This document shows positions 50,401 through 53,930 of a DNA stretch of 64,000 nt, piece after piece. The position numbers and the translations under genes are program-made. This stretch comes from Lepus europaeus (Eukaryota; Chordata; Mammalia; Lagomorpha; Leporidae). Every line of letters begins with the position of its first letter. Positions within the stretch are counted from its first letter, which is position 1. The DNA is taken from positions 26,617,858 to 26,681,857 of the forward strand of contig NC_084835.1 in the NCBI RefSeq assembly GCF_033115175.1. Reading direction: 5' to 3'. The notes beneath the pieces were generated by a model. The model ran no database searches. It was not told the DNA's origin and worked only from the letters and a program-made list of their open reading frames with translations.

Positions 50401-52559
50401 TCACAAAATTTGTGTTGGAGATTCCTTATCCACCCCCCCACGAATGTACATATATACCCTCAATATACCCTCAGTACACCCTTGATAGACACCTGCCAAC
50501 AAAACGGATGTACGGATTACATTAGATACGCAAAGGGACCCATGACCCAGTAAGGCTAGAAATCATCAATCCTCAACACGCTAAATTATTCCCACCTAAA
50601 AAATTTAGAAATTCACGCTAACACCTAACACACTGTCATCAGTCAGCTGAAAGGCCAGACAATTTCTTCAATAGATCTCTGCATACATGTGCTTTGTGAA
50701 ATGCACACTACAGCTCAAATGCAAAGCCCCCATCCTCAGACAAAACCCCAATCATCCTCCAATGCCTGGCCAAAAAAAATCTCTTGGGGCTGGCACCACG
50801 GCTCACTAGGCTAATCCTCCGCCTTGTGGCGCCGGCATACCGGGTTCTAGTCCCGGTCGAGACACCGGATTCTGTCCCGGTTGCCCCTCTTCCAGGCCAG
50901 CTCTCTGCTGTGGCCCGGGAAGGCAGTGGAGGATGGCCCAGGTCCTTGGGCCCTGCACCCCATGGGAGACCAGGAGAAGCACCTGGCTCCTGCCATCGGA
51001 TCAGCGCGGTGCGCTGGCCACAGCGCGCCAACCACGGCGGCCATCGGAGGGTGAACCAACGGCAGAGGAAGACCTTTCTCTCTGTCTCTCTCTCACTGTC
51101 CACTCTGCCTGTCAAAAAAAAAAAAAAAGATTAAAAAAAAAAAAATCTCTTGGGCCTGAGACAAGCAAGGACAGGTGTGAGGACCCTGTACGCAGGAGGA
51201 ACATCACCTCTTGGCCTTCCAGGGGTCACTTCAGTTGTTCTAACACAAAAATCAACAGAGCCTTTCTGTTTCAAAAGTGTCCCAGTTTGTCTACTACATT
51301 CTATGGTCACCCTGTGAACAACCCTGGGGCTGACGGGATAAAGTGCTGTAGGTGAAGCAACGGTGCCAGCACCAGATCTAAGTTGAAAAGATCTCTGAGG
51401 ACTCGGAGAACGTGACTGACTGGCAAAGAGCAAGTCGGGCGGCAGGGGCCAGTTGGGAAGGAGTGGTGGCCTGGACCGGGGTGGTACTAGTGGAGATGTG
51501 GGTGGGGGGGCTGCCCTTTGGGTCAACCAAGGTTGAACATAACCAGTGTTGGGGGCATTAAAGATGACTGGTGAGGGGGGCCGGTGCTGTGGTGCAGCAG
51601 GTAATGACGCCACCTGCAGTGCCAGCATCCCATATGGGCGCAGGTTCTAATCCCGGCTGCTCCACTTCCGATCCAGCTCTCTGCTATGGCCTGGGAAAGC
51701 AGAAGATGGCCCAAGTCCTTCGGTCCCTGAACCCATGTGGGAGACCTGGTGGAAGCTTCCAGCTCCTGGCTTTGGATGGAGCCTGCTCCGGCTGTTGTGG
51801 CCAACTGGGGAGTGAACCAGCGGATGGAAGACCTCTCTCTCTCTCTGTAACTCTCCTTTCAAATAAATAAATAAATCTTTAAAAAAAAAATGACTAGTGA
51901 ATGACTGGTGGTGCTGCTCGCTGAAACCGGAGCCACCGGGAAGACGATGAAGTGGTCTGAGCCCAGCAGTCGGCAAGGGTGGCAGGTGGGGCCCTTCATT
52001 CAAGCAGTAACGGTCCCTGCGCTCACAGAACTGTCAGGGCTTGGAGACAGGCCTGTGGATCAGGCACACTTGCTAATACAAGGGTCCTGCAAAGAGCTCA
52101 CGAAAAACAGAATTAAAGATATGTTTATATGGTACCAAAAAATGCTGAAATCCCTGCGTAGTTTTCTCATAATATGCATTTTTTATGAACTTTTTGCAGA
52201 CCCTCTTCTTATGCAAGGGTTTCAGTTCTATTGCACCAAACTAAACTTACGATCCCAAGTCCATGAGCTTTTCGAAATACGTGGAGGAAATTTGGGGCGC
52301 TTGTTACGGGGGGCCTGGCCTTGTCGGGGCAGACTGGGACGAGTTCCCTCAGCAAGGATCATCCGAGACGCGCGCGTCCACACCAGCGCGGGCCCATCCT
52401 CGGGACGGCGCCCTCGGGGGCCCCCCGGCCCGCCCTCCGACCCCTCGGGGTGCCGACCCAGCCGACCTGCCTGCCGTCCCGCCGGTGTTTCACGAGCGTC
52501 ACTTCCCCGTAGCTGCCTCTGCCCACGACCCGCACGTAGCAGTAGGCGGCCAGGGGCAT
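8405..52559 (-). CDS. NEK4: Serine/threonine kinase NEK4, complete, 15 coding exons
   Basis: NEK4 is a NIMA-related Ser/Thr kinase linked to cilia, microtubules and DNA-damage responses. All 15 coding exons join in phase with GT-AG borders into 797 residues. The N-terminal kinase domain (about 6-261) shows the glycine loop GRGSYGEV (13-20), ATP lysine K35, HRDLKTQN with catalytic D131, the DLG motif at 149-151 (usual for NEKs) and GTPYYMSPE (168-176). A long, fast-changing Ser/Pro/Lys-rich middle follows, with a basic patch ([10 protein letters not shown]), then a conserved C-terminal region ending [11 protein letters not shown]. The start at 52559 has A at -3 and gives MPLAAYCY as in human. 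By my recall the human 841-residue form includes an Alu-derived exon of about 46 residues between the exons at 35409 and 25739; it is absent here, which accounts for the length difference. No frameshift or stop interrupts any exon. Introns hold most of the window's repeats. Confidence 0.96.
8498..9293. other. NEK4 intron 14, AT-rich unique stretch
   Basis: No exon, ordered repeat or known element is recognised. Confidence 0.5.
9294..9552 (+). repeat. C-SINE, older type
   Basis: GGGGCCGGCGTTGTGTAGTG head and CATTTGGGGAGCGAACCAG; the tail is eroded. Confidence 0.85.
9553..10507. other. NEK4 intron 14, unique stretch
   Basis: Nothing recognised. Short open frames here lack conserved features. 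Confidence 0.4.
10508..11082 (-). repeat. Older C-SINE split by a younger one
   Basis: The two halves (10508-10681 and 11002-11082) read on from each other in the older minus-strand SINE: CCACTGGTTCACTCCCC on the left and CACCTGCTGCCTCCC on the right. Confidence 0.8.
10682..11001 (-). repeat. C-SINE, young, nested
   Basis: Poly(T) then ACAGGCAGAGTGGACAG and a full young body. GGACCCAAATTCTT is duplicated on both sides (about 10669 and 11003), proving insertion into the older copy. Confidence 0.92.
11140..11452 (-). repeat. C-SINE, divergent old subfamily
   Basis: Carries CACCTGCTGCTTCCCAGG and GGTGTCCCAA, signs of an older C-SINE variant. Confidence 0.75.
11647..11948 (+). repeat. C-SINE, older type
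   Basis: GGGCTGGCATTGTGGTGTAG head; AATAAATAAATCTTAACAAC tail. Confidence 0.88.
12059..12230 (+). repeat. C-SINE, young, 5'-truncated
   Basis: Starts inside the body at GGGAGACCAGGAGG and ends in poly(A) with (GAA)n. Flanking copies of AGAAGACCATGCATT (about 12043 and 12231) show target-primed insertion of a truncated copy. Confidence 0.82.
12263..12580 (+). repeat. C-SINE, older type
   Basis: GGGGCCAGCCTATGGCACAG head; AATAAATAAATAAATC tail. Confidence 0.88.
12795..13127 (+). repeat. C-SINE, older type
   Basis: GGATAAAGCCGCCACCTGC near the head, a (CT)n block, then an A/C-rich tail. Confidence 0.85.
13128..13402 (+). repeat. C-SINE, divergent, with TG microsatellite
   Basis: Lacks the head; GTTCCTGGCTCCTGGATTGG core and a (TG)n run at about 13340-13378 before AAATAAATAAATAAA. 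Confidence 0.65.
13410..14530 (+). repeat. L1 LINE 3' fragment, split by a SINE
   Basis: ATAAAGAACTCCTATAATTC, TAGCAATTCTATTCGTAGG and CCCACATGTCCATTAGCTG match the end of L1 ORF2 and the 3' UTR of old L1M types. The element is interrupted at 13563-13792. Confidence 0.75.
13563..13792 (+). repeat. C-SINE, 5'-truncated, inside L1
   Basis: Begins at GGCGCTGGTTCAAGTCCCGG. AAAATATGCAAA occurs on both sides as the target duplication within L1. Confidence 0.85.
14575..14708 (-). CDS. NEK4: NEK4 coding exon 14
   Basis: Encodes 44 residues, [19 protein letters not shown] to EEEDELKRE. The acceptor is CTTTTTAG and the donor GTGAGT. Confidence 0.95.
14972..15307 (-). repeat. C-SINE, older type
   Basis: T-rich tail, GATGATTCACTCCCCAATTGG and a head ending CCACAGCGCTGGTCCC. 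Confidence 0.9.
15336..15690 (+). repeat. C-SINE, young
   Basis: GGCTGGCGCCACGG head to CTGCCTGTC-poly(A); a stub of an older SINE tail follows to 15780. Confidence 0.92.
15821..16026 (-). CDS. NEK4: NEK4 coding exon 13
   Basis: Encodes 68 residues, [16 protein letters not shown] to FHFKELPS. The acceptor is TTTTTCAG and the donor GTGATC. Confidence 0.94.
16110..16435 (+). repeat. C-SINE, older type
   Basis: GCGGGCATTGTGGTATAGCA head; AAATAAATAAAGC tail. Confidence 0.88.
16748..17025 (-). repeat. C-SINE, older type
   Basis: Reverse copy with TTTATTTGAAAGGCAGAC and a head ending ATGACACTAGCCC. Confidence 0.88.
17224..17542 (-). repeat. C-SINE, older type
   Basis: Reverse copy; CACTGGTTCACTCCCCAGATG and head CACAGCACCAGCCCC. 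Confidence 0.88.
17543..18118 (+). repeat. Two C-SINEs in tandem (about 17543-17795 and 17796-18118)
   Basis: The first lacks its head and is divergent. The second has CAGTGTTGTGACACAGCAG and ends AATAAATATC. Confidence 0.75.
18119..18900 (+). repeat. L1 fragment split by a C-SINE
   Basis: GGAAGATATAAAAAAGATCC and TTTTAGAGATGAAAAATACA before the SINE, and AGCTTCAGTGGGCTGCAAGA after it, resemble the 5' part of old L1M elements. The SINE is at about 18345-18668. Confidence 0.55.
18345..18668 (+). repeat. C-SINE, older type, inside L1
   Basis: GGAGGCTGGTGCTGTGGTGT head; AAATAAATAAATAAATC tail. Confidence 0.9.
19105..19193 (-). CDS. NEK4: NEK4 coding exon 12
   Basis: Encodes [19 protein letters not shown] to DGDSRE and two bases of Gly. 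The acceptor is ATAAATAG and the donor GTAAGC. Confidence 0.93.
19560..20190 (-). repeat. L1 3' end fragment, minus strand
   Basis: CCACTTATAAGGGAGAACAT and TCATCCAGTGTCCATTTTGC are the reverse of the L1 3' end; a pyrimidine-rich part at 19637-19690 fits its polypurine tract. Limits are uncertain. Confidence 0.5.
20543..21275 (+). repeat. Older C-SINE split by a younger one, with (TC)n
   Basis: Head at 20543-20612 and body at 20961-21275 belong to one older copy. A (TC)n run lies at about 21172-21213 and poly(A) at 21262-21280. Confidence 0.82.
20613..20960 (+). repeat. C-SINE, young, nested
   Basis: GGCCGGCGCCGTGGCTCAAT head to poly(A). AGTGCTAGT/AGTGCTGGT flank it inside the older SINE. 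Confidence 0.9.
21324..21950 (+). repeat. Older C-SINE (+) with young C-SINE (-) in its tail
   Basis: The plus copy runs 21324-21615; the minus young copy 21627-21948 sits in its A-rich end. AAGAATTCCTGTTTA at 21308 and AAGAATTCTTGTTTA at about 21957 frame the pair, so the minus copy landed within the first copy's tail. Confidence 0.85.
22024..23020 (+). repeat. C-SINE (+) interrupted by two C-SINEs (-) and an L1 piece
   Basis: The plus SINE stops at about 22108 (GCTGCTCCAC) and resumes near 22756 (TTGCTCTACTCTGATCC). Between them lie a minus SINE (22118-22320), a short L1-like minus piece (22330-22425) and a second minus SINE (22426-22754). Confidence 0.75.
23208..23314 (-). CDS. NEK4: NEK4 coding exon 11
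   Basis: Encodes [18 protein letters not shown] to SSSDCSVSK. The acceptor is TTTTCCAG and the donor GTGCGT. Confidence 0.93.
23425..23640 (+). repeat. MIR SINE fossil
   Basis: CTGTGACCCTGGGCAAGTTA followed by CAGCCTCAGTTTCCTCAGCT is the core of mammalian MIR. Confidence 0.85.
23926..23992 (-). CDS. NEK4: NEK4 coding exon 10
   Basis: Encodes [18 protein letters not shown] and four more residues plus one base of a split Gly codon. A poly(T)-AAAG acceptor precedes it and GTAAAG follows. Confidence 0.93.
24442..24588 (-). CDS. NEK4: NEK4 coding exon 9
   Basis: Encodes 49 residues, [15 protein letters not shown] to SSELSSK. The acceptor is ATTGAAG (weak pyrimidine tract) and the donor GTGTGT. 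Confidence 0.9.
24690..25362 (-). repeat. Two C-SINEs in tandem (24690-25024 and 25033-25362)
   Basis: Both are reverse. The first is an intermediate type (CCGTTGGTTCACCCCC). The second is young (ACAGGCAGAGTGGATAG). Confidence 0.9.
25739..25897 (-). CDS. NEK4: NEK4 coding exon 8
   Basis: Encodes 53 residues, [11 protein letters not shown] to GGGLFA, with the basic [11 protein letters not shown] patch. The acceptor is TTTTTAAG and the donor GTAAGT. It joins exon 7 directly, without the human Alu-derived segment. Confidence 0.94.
26149..26394 (-). repeat. C-SINE, older type, internally deleted
   Basis: TTTATTTATTTGAAAGAATT tail side, ATCTGCTGGTTCACTCCCC; part of the middle is missing. Confidence 0.85.
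26490..26822 (-). repeat. C-SINE, divergent old subfamily
   Basis: Contains CTTCACCTGCTGCCTCC and CCGATGTCCCAAC; includes a small internal duplication of the CACCTGCTG stretch. Confidence 0.75.
26872..27138 (-). repeat. C-SINE, young, about 50-bp internal deletion
   Basis: Young body, but the segment from the CACAGCAGAGAGC motif to the ATCCGG motif is gone (junction near 27060). Confidence 0.88.
27212..27581 (+). repeat. C-SINE, young
   Basis: GGCTGGTGCCGCGGCTCACT head. The duplication AACAGCACTGAG lies at about 27200 and 27584. Confidence 0.92.
27848..28158 (+). repeat. C-SINE, young, short of its first bases
   Basis: Starts at GTGGCTCAATAGGCTAATC, about ten bases into the element. Confidence 0.9.
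28159..28491 (-). repeat. C-SINE, older type
   Basis: Reverse copy, head ending GGCACCAGCCCC; abuts the poly(A) of the preceding SINE. Confidence 0.88.
28603..28936 (-). repeat. C-SINE, young
   Basis: Poly(T), GACAGGCAGAGTGGATAG, head ending CCACGGCGCTGGC. Confidence 0.92.
29088..29447 (+). repeat. C-SINE, young
   Basis: GCCGGCGCCGCGGCTCACTA head; the duplication ACAGGAGCTTTG flanks it. Confidence 0.93.
29605..29915 (-). repeat. C-SINE, older type
   Basis: Reverse copy; CTGCTGATTCACTCCCCAAAT, head ending AGGGCCAGCCCC. Confidence 0.88.
30040..30366 (+). repeat. C-SINE, older type
   Basis: GGGCCGGAGTTGTGGCACAG head; CAAATAAATTTTTT tail. Confidence 0.88.
30900..31570 (+). repeat. Older C-SINE with nested young C-SINE
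   Basis: The older copy is split at 31033/31384. The young copy (31034-31383) is framed by AAGATGGTCCTGC on both sides. Confidence 0.9.
31693..32352 (+). repeat. Older C-SINE then young C-SINE, same strand
   Basis: The older copy is 31693-31997 (GGGGCCAGCACTGTGGTGCA); the young copy 32012-32352 starts GAGCCAGCGCCGCGG and ends in a (TA)n-capped A tail. Confidence 0.9.
32445..32755 (-). repeat. C-SINE, older type
   Basis: Reverse copy; TCTGCTGGTTCACTCCCC, head ending AGAGCCAGCCCC. Confidence 0.88.
32915..33322 (+). repeat. Older C-SINE plus a young SINE tail stub
   Basis: The full older copy ends near 33250. A 5'-truncated young tail (ACCAACGGAAAAGGAAGACC, CTGCCTGTCC-A run wording changed slightly) covers about 33257-33322. 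Confidence 0.8.
33386..33695 (+). repeat. C-SINE, older divergent
   Basis: GGCCAGCATTGTGATGCAGC head; CAAATAAATAAAC tail. Confidence 0.85.
34208..34530 (+). repeat. C-SINE, older type, inside L1
   Basis: GGGGCCAGCGCTGAGGCATA head. GTAAGAAAGTGAAAAGG before and AAAGAAAGTGGAAAGT after suggest a target duplication. Confidence 0.85.
35409..35837 (-). CDS. NEK4: NEK4 coding exon 7 (largest)
   Basis: Encodes 143 residues of the variable middle region ([11 protein letters not shown] to LESDTHQ). The acceptor is CACTCAG and the donor GTACTG; both ends are phase 0. Confidence 0.94.
35904..36160 (+). repeat. C-SINE, older, internally deleted
   Basis: GGGGCCAGTGTTGTGGTGCA head; ATTTCAAATAAATAAC tail. 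Confidence 0.85.
36161..36690 (+). repeat. L1 3' end fragment
   Basis: CCCAAGAATTCCATTCCTAG, CCAAATGTCCACCAGCTAAT and TGAATTGTACACCCAAAAAT mark the L1M 3' end. Confidence 0.75.
36769..36908. repeat. (TA)n-rich microsatellite
   Basis: About 140 bases of TATA/CTATA/GATATA units, including the perfect palindrome TATATCTAGATATA. Confidence 0.85.
37030..37362 (-). repeat. C-SINE, older type, inside L1
   Basis: Reverse copy; head ending CACAGTGCCAGCCCC. CAGCCAGAGTAA before and CAGCCAGTGTAA after are the target duplication. Confidence 0.9.
37859..38188 (+). repeat. C-SINE, inside L1
   Basis: GGGGCCGGCACTGTGGCTCA head and an (AAC)n-type tail. AAAACCCATCCT/AAAACCATCCT flank it. Confidence 0.9.
38284..38611 (-). 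repeat. C-SINE, older divergent
   Basis: Reverse copy; head ending CACAACAGCAGCCC. ACTCACTTTCAG-type flank is not preserved. Confidence 0.8.
38648..38983 (-). mobile_element. Old solo LTR, MaLR type (MLT1/MST-like), broken fossil
   Basis: TGTGTTAGTTCATTTTCTG at one end and AACTGGGTAACCTATAAAGA, TTATTCAGCTCACAGTT and GATGAGGGCCTACCTGCTG are the reverse of a mammalian ERVL-MaLR LTR. It is diverged and incomplete, so probably older than the placental radiation or near it. It sits inside the L1 ORF2 fossil, between ATGCCAAGACCATT and GAGGAAAGGACGGTC, which are adjacent in intact L1. No internal region is seen. Confidence 0.6.
39222..39828 (+). repeat. Two C-SINEs in tandem (39222-39560 and 39566-39828)
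   Basis: The first has GGGGAGATGCTGTGGCCTAG; the second lacks its head and starts near GGGATGCCTGGTTTGAATTC. Confidence 0.8.
39829..40345 (+). repeat. L1 3' end fragment split by a C-SINE
   Basis: AGATAGAGATGACAGTAGCA and CTTTAAAGTAGTTCATCCTC before, GTTAATTTTGTATAGAATGA after, are the L1M 3' terminus. The SINE is 39967-40305. Confidence 0.65.
39967..40305 (+). repeat. C-SINE, older type, inside L1 end
   Basis: GGCCAGCACTGTGGTGCAGC head; CAAATAAATAAATCTTTT tail. Confidence 0.9.
40557..40698 (-). CDS. NEK4: NEK4 coding exon 6
   Basis: Encodes [11 protein letters not shown] to DSKSCIM after one base completing a split Val codon. The acceptor is CATAAAG after a TTCTTTTTC tract, and the donor is GTATGT. 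A second AG at 40687-40686 would also fit the phenotype of an acceptor but breaks the frame with exon 5. Confidence 0.9.
40839..41178 (+). repeat. C-SINE, older type (train copy 1)
   Basis: GAGCCAGCGCTGTGGCGCAG head to poly(A). Confidence 0.93.
41191..41522 (+). repeat. C-SINE, older type (train copy 2)
   Basis: GAGCCGGTGCTGTGGTGTAG head to poly(A). TCTCTAAGGCAG precedes and TCTACAGGGCAG follows. Confidence 0.93.
41535..41838 (+). repeat. C-SINE, older type (train copy 3)
   Basis: GACCAGCACTATGGCATAAT head. TCTACAGGGCAG precedes and TCTACTGGGCGG follows. Confidence 0.92.
41851..42157 (+). repeat. C-SINE, younger type (train copy 4)
   Basis: CCGGCACCACGGCTCACTAG head to CTGCCTGTC-poly(A). 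TCTACTGGGCGG precedes and TCTACAGGGCAAG follows. Confidence 0.92.
42171..42510 (+). repeat. C-SINE, divergent (train copy 5)
   Basis: A divergent copy with GTTTGAGTCACAGCTCGGC and an (AAAT)n tail at 42470-42500. Confidence 0.75.
42511..43185 (+). repeat. L1 3' end fragment split by a young C-SINE
   Basis: GGCATCCTACAAAATGCCTG before and GGTGTCCTGGTTGGGATCCT, CTCTCTACTATCGTTATGAT after match the 3' UTR of L1MB/MC-like elements. Confidence 0.6.
42567..42877 (+). repeat. C-SINE, young, inside L1
   Basis: GCTGGCACCGCGGCTCAATA head. AACATAAAATACG at 42554 and 42878 is an exact target duplication. Confidence 0.93.
43576..43868 (-). repeat. C-SINE, intermediate type
   Basis: Reverse copy; CTTCCGTTGGTTCACCCC, head ending GGAGCCGGCCCC. 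Confidence 0.88.
43904..44572. repeat. Older C-SINE (+) and young C-SINE (-) tail to tail
   Basis: The plus copy runs 43904-44226 and the minus young copy 44228-44572. AAGAAGTTAGAG at 43891 and 44576 frames the pair, so the second landed in the A-tail of the first. Confidence 0.88.
44670..45500 (+). mobile_element. Probable old LTR fossil, family uncertain, split by a SINE
   Basis: The text from about 44690 (GAATATGCCACCTTGGCATA) to 45010 (CCACAACTGCCTCTCTTC) and from 45320 to 45490 (AATAAATGTATATGCTG, CTTATGTCAGTTTCTCAGG) resembles one diverged LTR of an old mammalian class III-like retrovirus relative, with a polyadenylation signal near its end. A C-SINE (about 45017-45312) interrupts it. 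It is broken and old; the family name cannot be settled by eye. Confidence 0.35.
45017..45312 (+). repeat. C-SINE, divergent
   Basis: GGGGTAGGTGTTGTGGCACT head; (CT)n then TAAATAAATG tail. Confidence 0.8.
45629..45783 (-). CDS. NEK4: NEK4 coding exon 5
   Basis: Encodes 51 residues, [15 protein letters not shown] to LFLEATK, plus two bases of a split codon. The donor GT then GTAAGT was chosen over the GTGTAA two bases earlier because it keeps the frame into exon 6 (ATK-V-KTCKNN). Confidence 0.93.
45961..46070 (-). repeat. C-SINE fragment
   Basis: Only the tail half is present: TTTATTTATTTGAAAGTCAG then CCACTGGTGATTCACTC. Confidence 0.75.
46225..46550 (+). repeat. C-SINE, older type
   Basis: GGGGCCAGCGCTGTGGCGTA head; CAAATAAACAG tail with two A-runs. 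Confidence 0.9.
46813..46920 (-). CDS. NEK4: NEK4 coding exon 4
   Basis: Encodes 36 residues, [13 protein letters not shown] to RIIEGK (kinase C-lobe). The acceptor is TTTTCAG and the donor GTAAAA. Confidence 0.95.
47107..47304 (-). CDS. NEK4: NEK4 coding exon 3
   Basis: Encodes 66 residues, [16 protein letters not shown] to KPYNYK, with the catalytic loop, DLG and activation segment. The acceptor is GCTTAG and the donor GTAGGA. Confidence 0.96.
47575..47905 (+). repeat. C-SINE, older type
   Basis: GGGGCCAGTGCTGTGGCACA head. AAGTATGCTTG lies on both sides (about 47562 and 47904). Confidence 0.9.
47921..48490. repeat. Divergent C-SINE (+) then intermediate C-SINE (-)
   Basis: The plus copy (47921-48178) starts GGGGTGGGCATTTGGCC. 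The minus copy (48181-48490) ends at a head GGCACCGGCCGCC. AGATTTAAAATTTTTA is repeated around the second. Confidence 0.82.
48603..49281 (-). repeat. Two C-SINEs, older (48603-48938) and young (48942-49281)
   Basis: Both are reverse. TGACCTTAAC at about 48933 and 49282 frames the young copy, which landed beside the head of the older one. Confidence 0.9.
49282..49854. other. NEK4 intron 2, unique stretch
   Basis: No repeat or exon is recognised other than the intron side of exon 2's donor. Confidence 0.5.
49855..50121 (-). CDS. NEK4: NEK4 coding exon 2
   Basis: Encodes 89 residues from [10 protein letters not shown] (ATP lysine) to FVQMAMALQ. The acceptor is CTTTGCAG and the donor GTACGC. 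Confidence 0.95.
50122..50786. other. NEK4 intron 1, unique stretch
   Basis: AT-rich, with an A-run at 50310-50327. Nothing else is recognised. Confidence 0.5.
50787..51138 (+). repeat. C-SINE, young
   Basis: GGGGCTGGCACCACGGCTCA head. AAAAAATCTCTTGGG lies on both sides. Confidence 0.93.
51139..51580. other. NEK4 intron 1, unique stretch
   Basis: GC content is moderate. No exon or repeat is recognised. Confidence 0.4.
51581..51890 (+). repeat. C-SINE, older type
   Basis: GGGGCCGGTGCTGTGGTGCA head; AAGATGACTGGTGA before and AAAATGACTAGTGA after. Confidence 0.92.
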
Positions 52560-52900
52560 GTTCCCGGCGCTGGCCCACGGTCGGGATGCCACCGCAGCGA
52601 CGCGCAGGGCAGCGGGCGGCGGCGGGGGCGGCCGCTCATGCCCGGGAGGCGGCGGTGGGGGCGGCTGTTAGAGCAGCCGGGCCGAGACCGGAGCGCCGAG
52701 GCCCGGCCCACCGCGACGCCGCTGCCATAGCGATCCGGGGCAGCCCCGCGCATGCTCCGGCGTCCCCAGCGGCTCGGCCATAGAGCCGACGCCAGGTGCG
52801 GCCAGAGAGGTTCCGCCGCCCCGGGAGGACCAGCCATAGAGTCGAAGCGCCAGTCGGCCAGAGCGACTCCCCTGGCGCCGGAGCGCGCGCGCACTGCAGT
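52290..52900 (-). promoter_or_regulatory. NEK4: NEK4 CpG-island promoter and exon 1
   Basis: CpG-dense sequence surrounds NEK4 exon 1 and its presumed 5' UTR (52560 to about 52700). CCGCCC-type boxes are frequent and no TATA box is evident. The boundary was placed where GC content falls. Confidence 0.7.
52467..52559 (-). CDS. NEK4: NEK4 coding exon 1
   Basis: Encodes residues 1-31 ([20 protein letters not shown] to DGRQ) including the glycine loop. The donor is CAG followed by GTCGGC. Confidence 0.95.
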
Positions 52901-53179
52901 GCCATTGTAATGTCTAAGGGTTTTGTTTTTCCCGCCCCTCCAAGGGCCAGTTTTTGTTCCAGTGGCGACAGTTGCGGCCCCGTTGAGAATGCATAATGTG
53001 AAGCATCACTATCGCCCTAGAATGAGCCTTCGGGCCTGTTCGTTCCCAGCGTGCTCCCGGGGCGGCCGCTGTTCTGATCTTTTCCACCCTGGGTGGAGCC
53101 GCCTAGACTTAGAAATCGCACACCCTGGTGTGTGGTCGTTCCACTCAGCCTGTGTGTGTGACGCGGTCCTTGTTCCAGA

Positions 53180-53400
53180 AATGCATCTTTGTATTCTGAG
53201 CTGACTCCAGCGGCATGACTGTGCCGCACGCCCCTGTTGGTGGGCGCTTGGGTTGTTCCCAACGCAGGCTACGAAGCTCATGAGTTTCTGTGGGCATCAT
53301 GTGTTGTATGTGGACATTCATTGGGTAAACGGGTAGGAAGGGAATTGCTAGATCATAGGGTAGGTATATATCTAGTTTTTTAAAGGGGCTTACTATTAAA
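53180..53400 (-). repeat. L1-like 3' ORF2 fragment, minus strand
   Basis: TTGGTGGGCGCTTGGGTTGT and GGAATTGCTAGATCATAGGG are the reverse of L1 ORF2 text. Confidence 0.5.
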
Positions 53401-53404
53401 ATGC

Positions 53405-53520
53405 AGTTGCTCATTCATCCTTACGTCAACACCGCGAGGCTGGTGCTGCTGCCAGTCTGATTTTACAGCAGAGGAAGCTGCGTCCGTGGAGTTAAACCTA
53501 CAGCCCAGGGCTGCTCGCTC
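53405..53520. repeat. MIR-like fossil
   Basis: TTTTACAGCAGAGGAAGCTG preceded by CACCGCGAGGCTGGTGCTG fits the MIR 3' half. Confidence 0.45.
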
Positions 53521-53739
53521 CTAACCCCCTGTAGCCGCTCGTCCCCTCCCTGGCCTTCAGAAAGCTCCTGGATGATTCCGGTTCCCTGGAGGCCTTTCCC
53601 AGTCTTCTCTGTCCCTCTTCCCAGAGGAAGCCTTTGCCCCTCTGGGGAATCCTCTTCCTTGTTTTCTAGAACGTTCCTGGGTATCCACGCTCCCTTCAGG
53701 CTTGAGTTTCCCAGAGTTCTGTGCTCCTCCCTCTGCCGT

Positions 53740-53930
53740 TCGTCTCCTCTCACTTGCTCTCAGATCCCTCATTCATTCCACAGACATTTGGGCAGGGCCT
53801 GCAGGGCGTCCCGCAGGTGCTAGGCCGTGGAGGTAGAGCAGTGCAGAAGACAGATGGAGTCCTGCACCCCAGGGGCTCGCAGGCCGCCACGGAGCCAGCC
53901 CTCAATCAGCGTGGCCTACTAACAAGTCAC
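53740..53930 (+). repeat. L2-like fossil
   Basis: CATTCATTCCACAGACATTT, GCAGGTGCTAGGCCGTGG and GAGCAGTGCAGAAGACAGA follow the L2 3' region. Confidence 0.55.

Noticed and set aside
52328-52783. Plus-strand frames in the NEK4 CpG island
   Set aside because: They are antisense to NEK4 exon 1, and GC bias removes stops.
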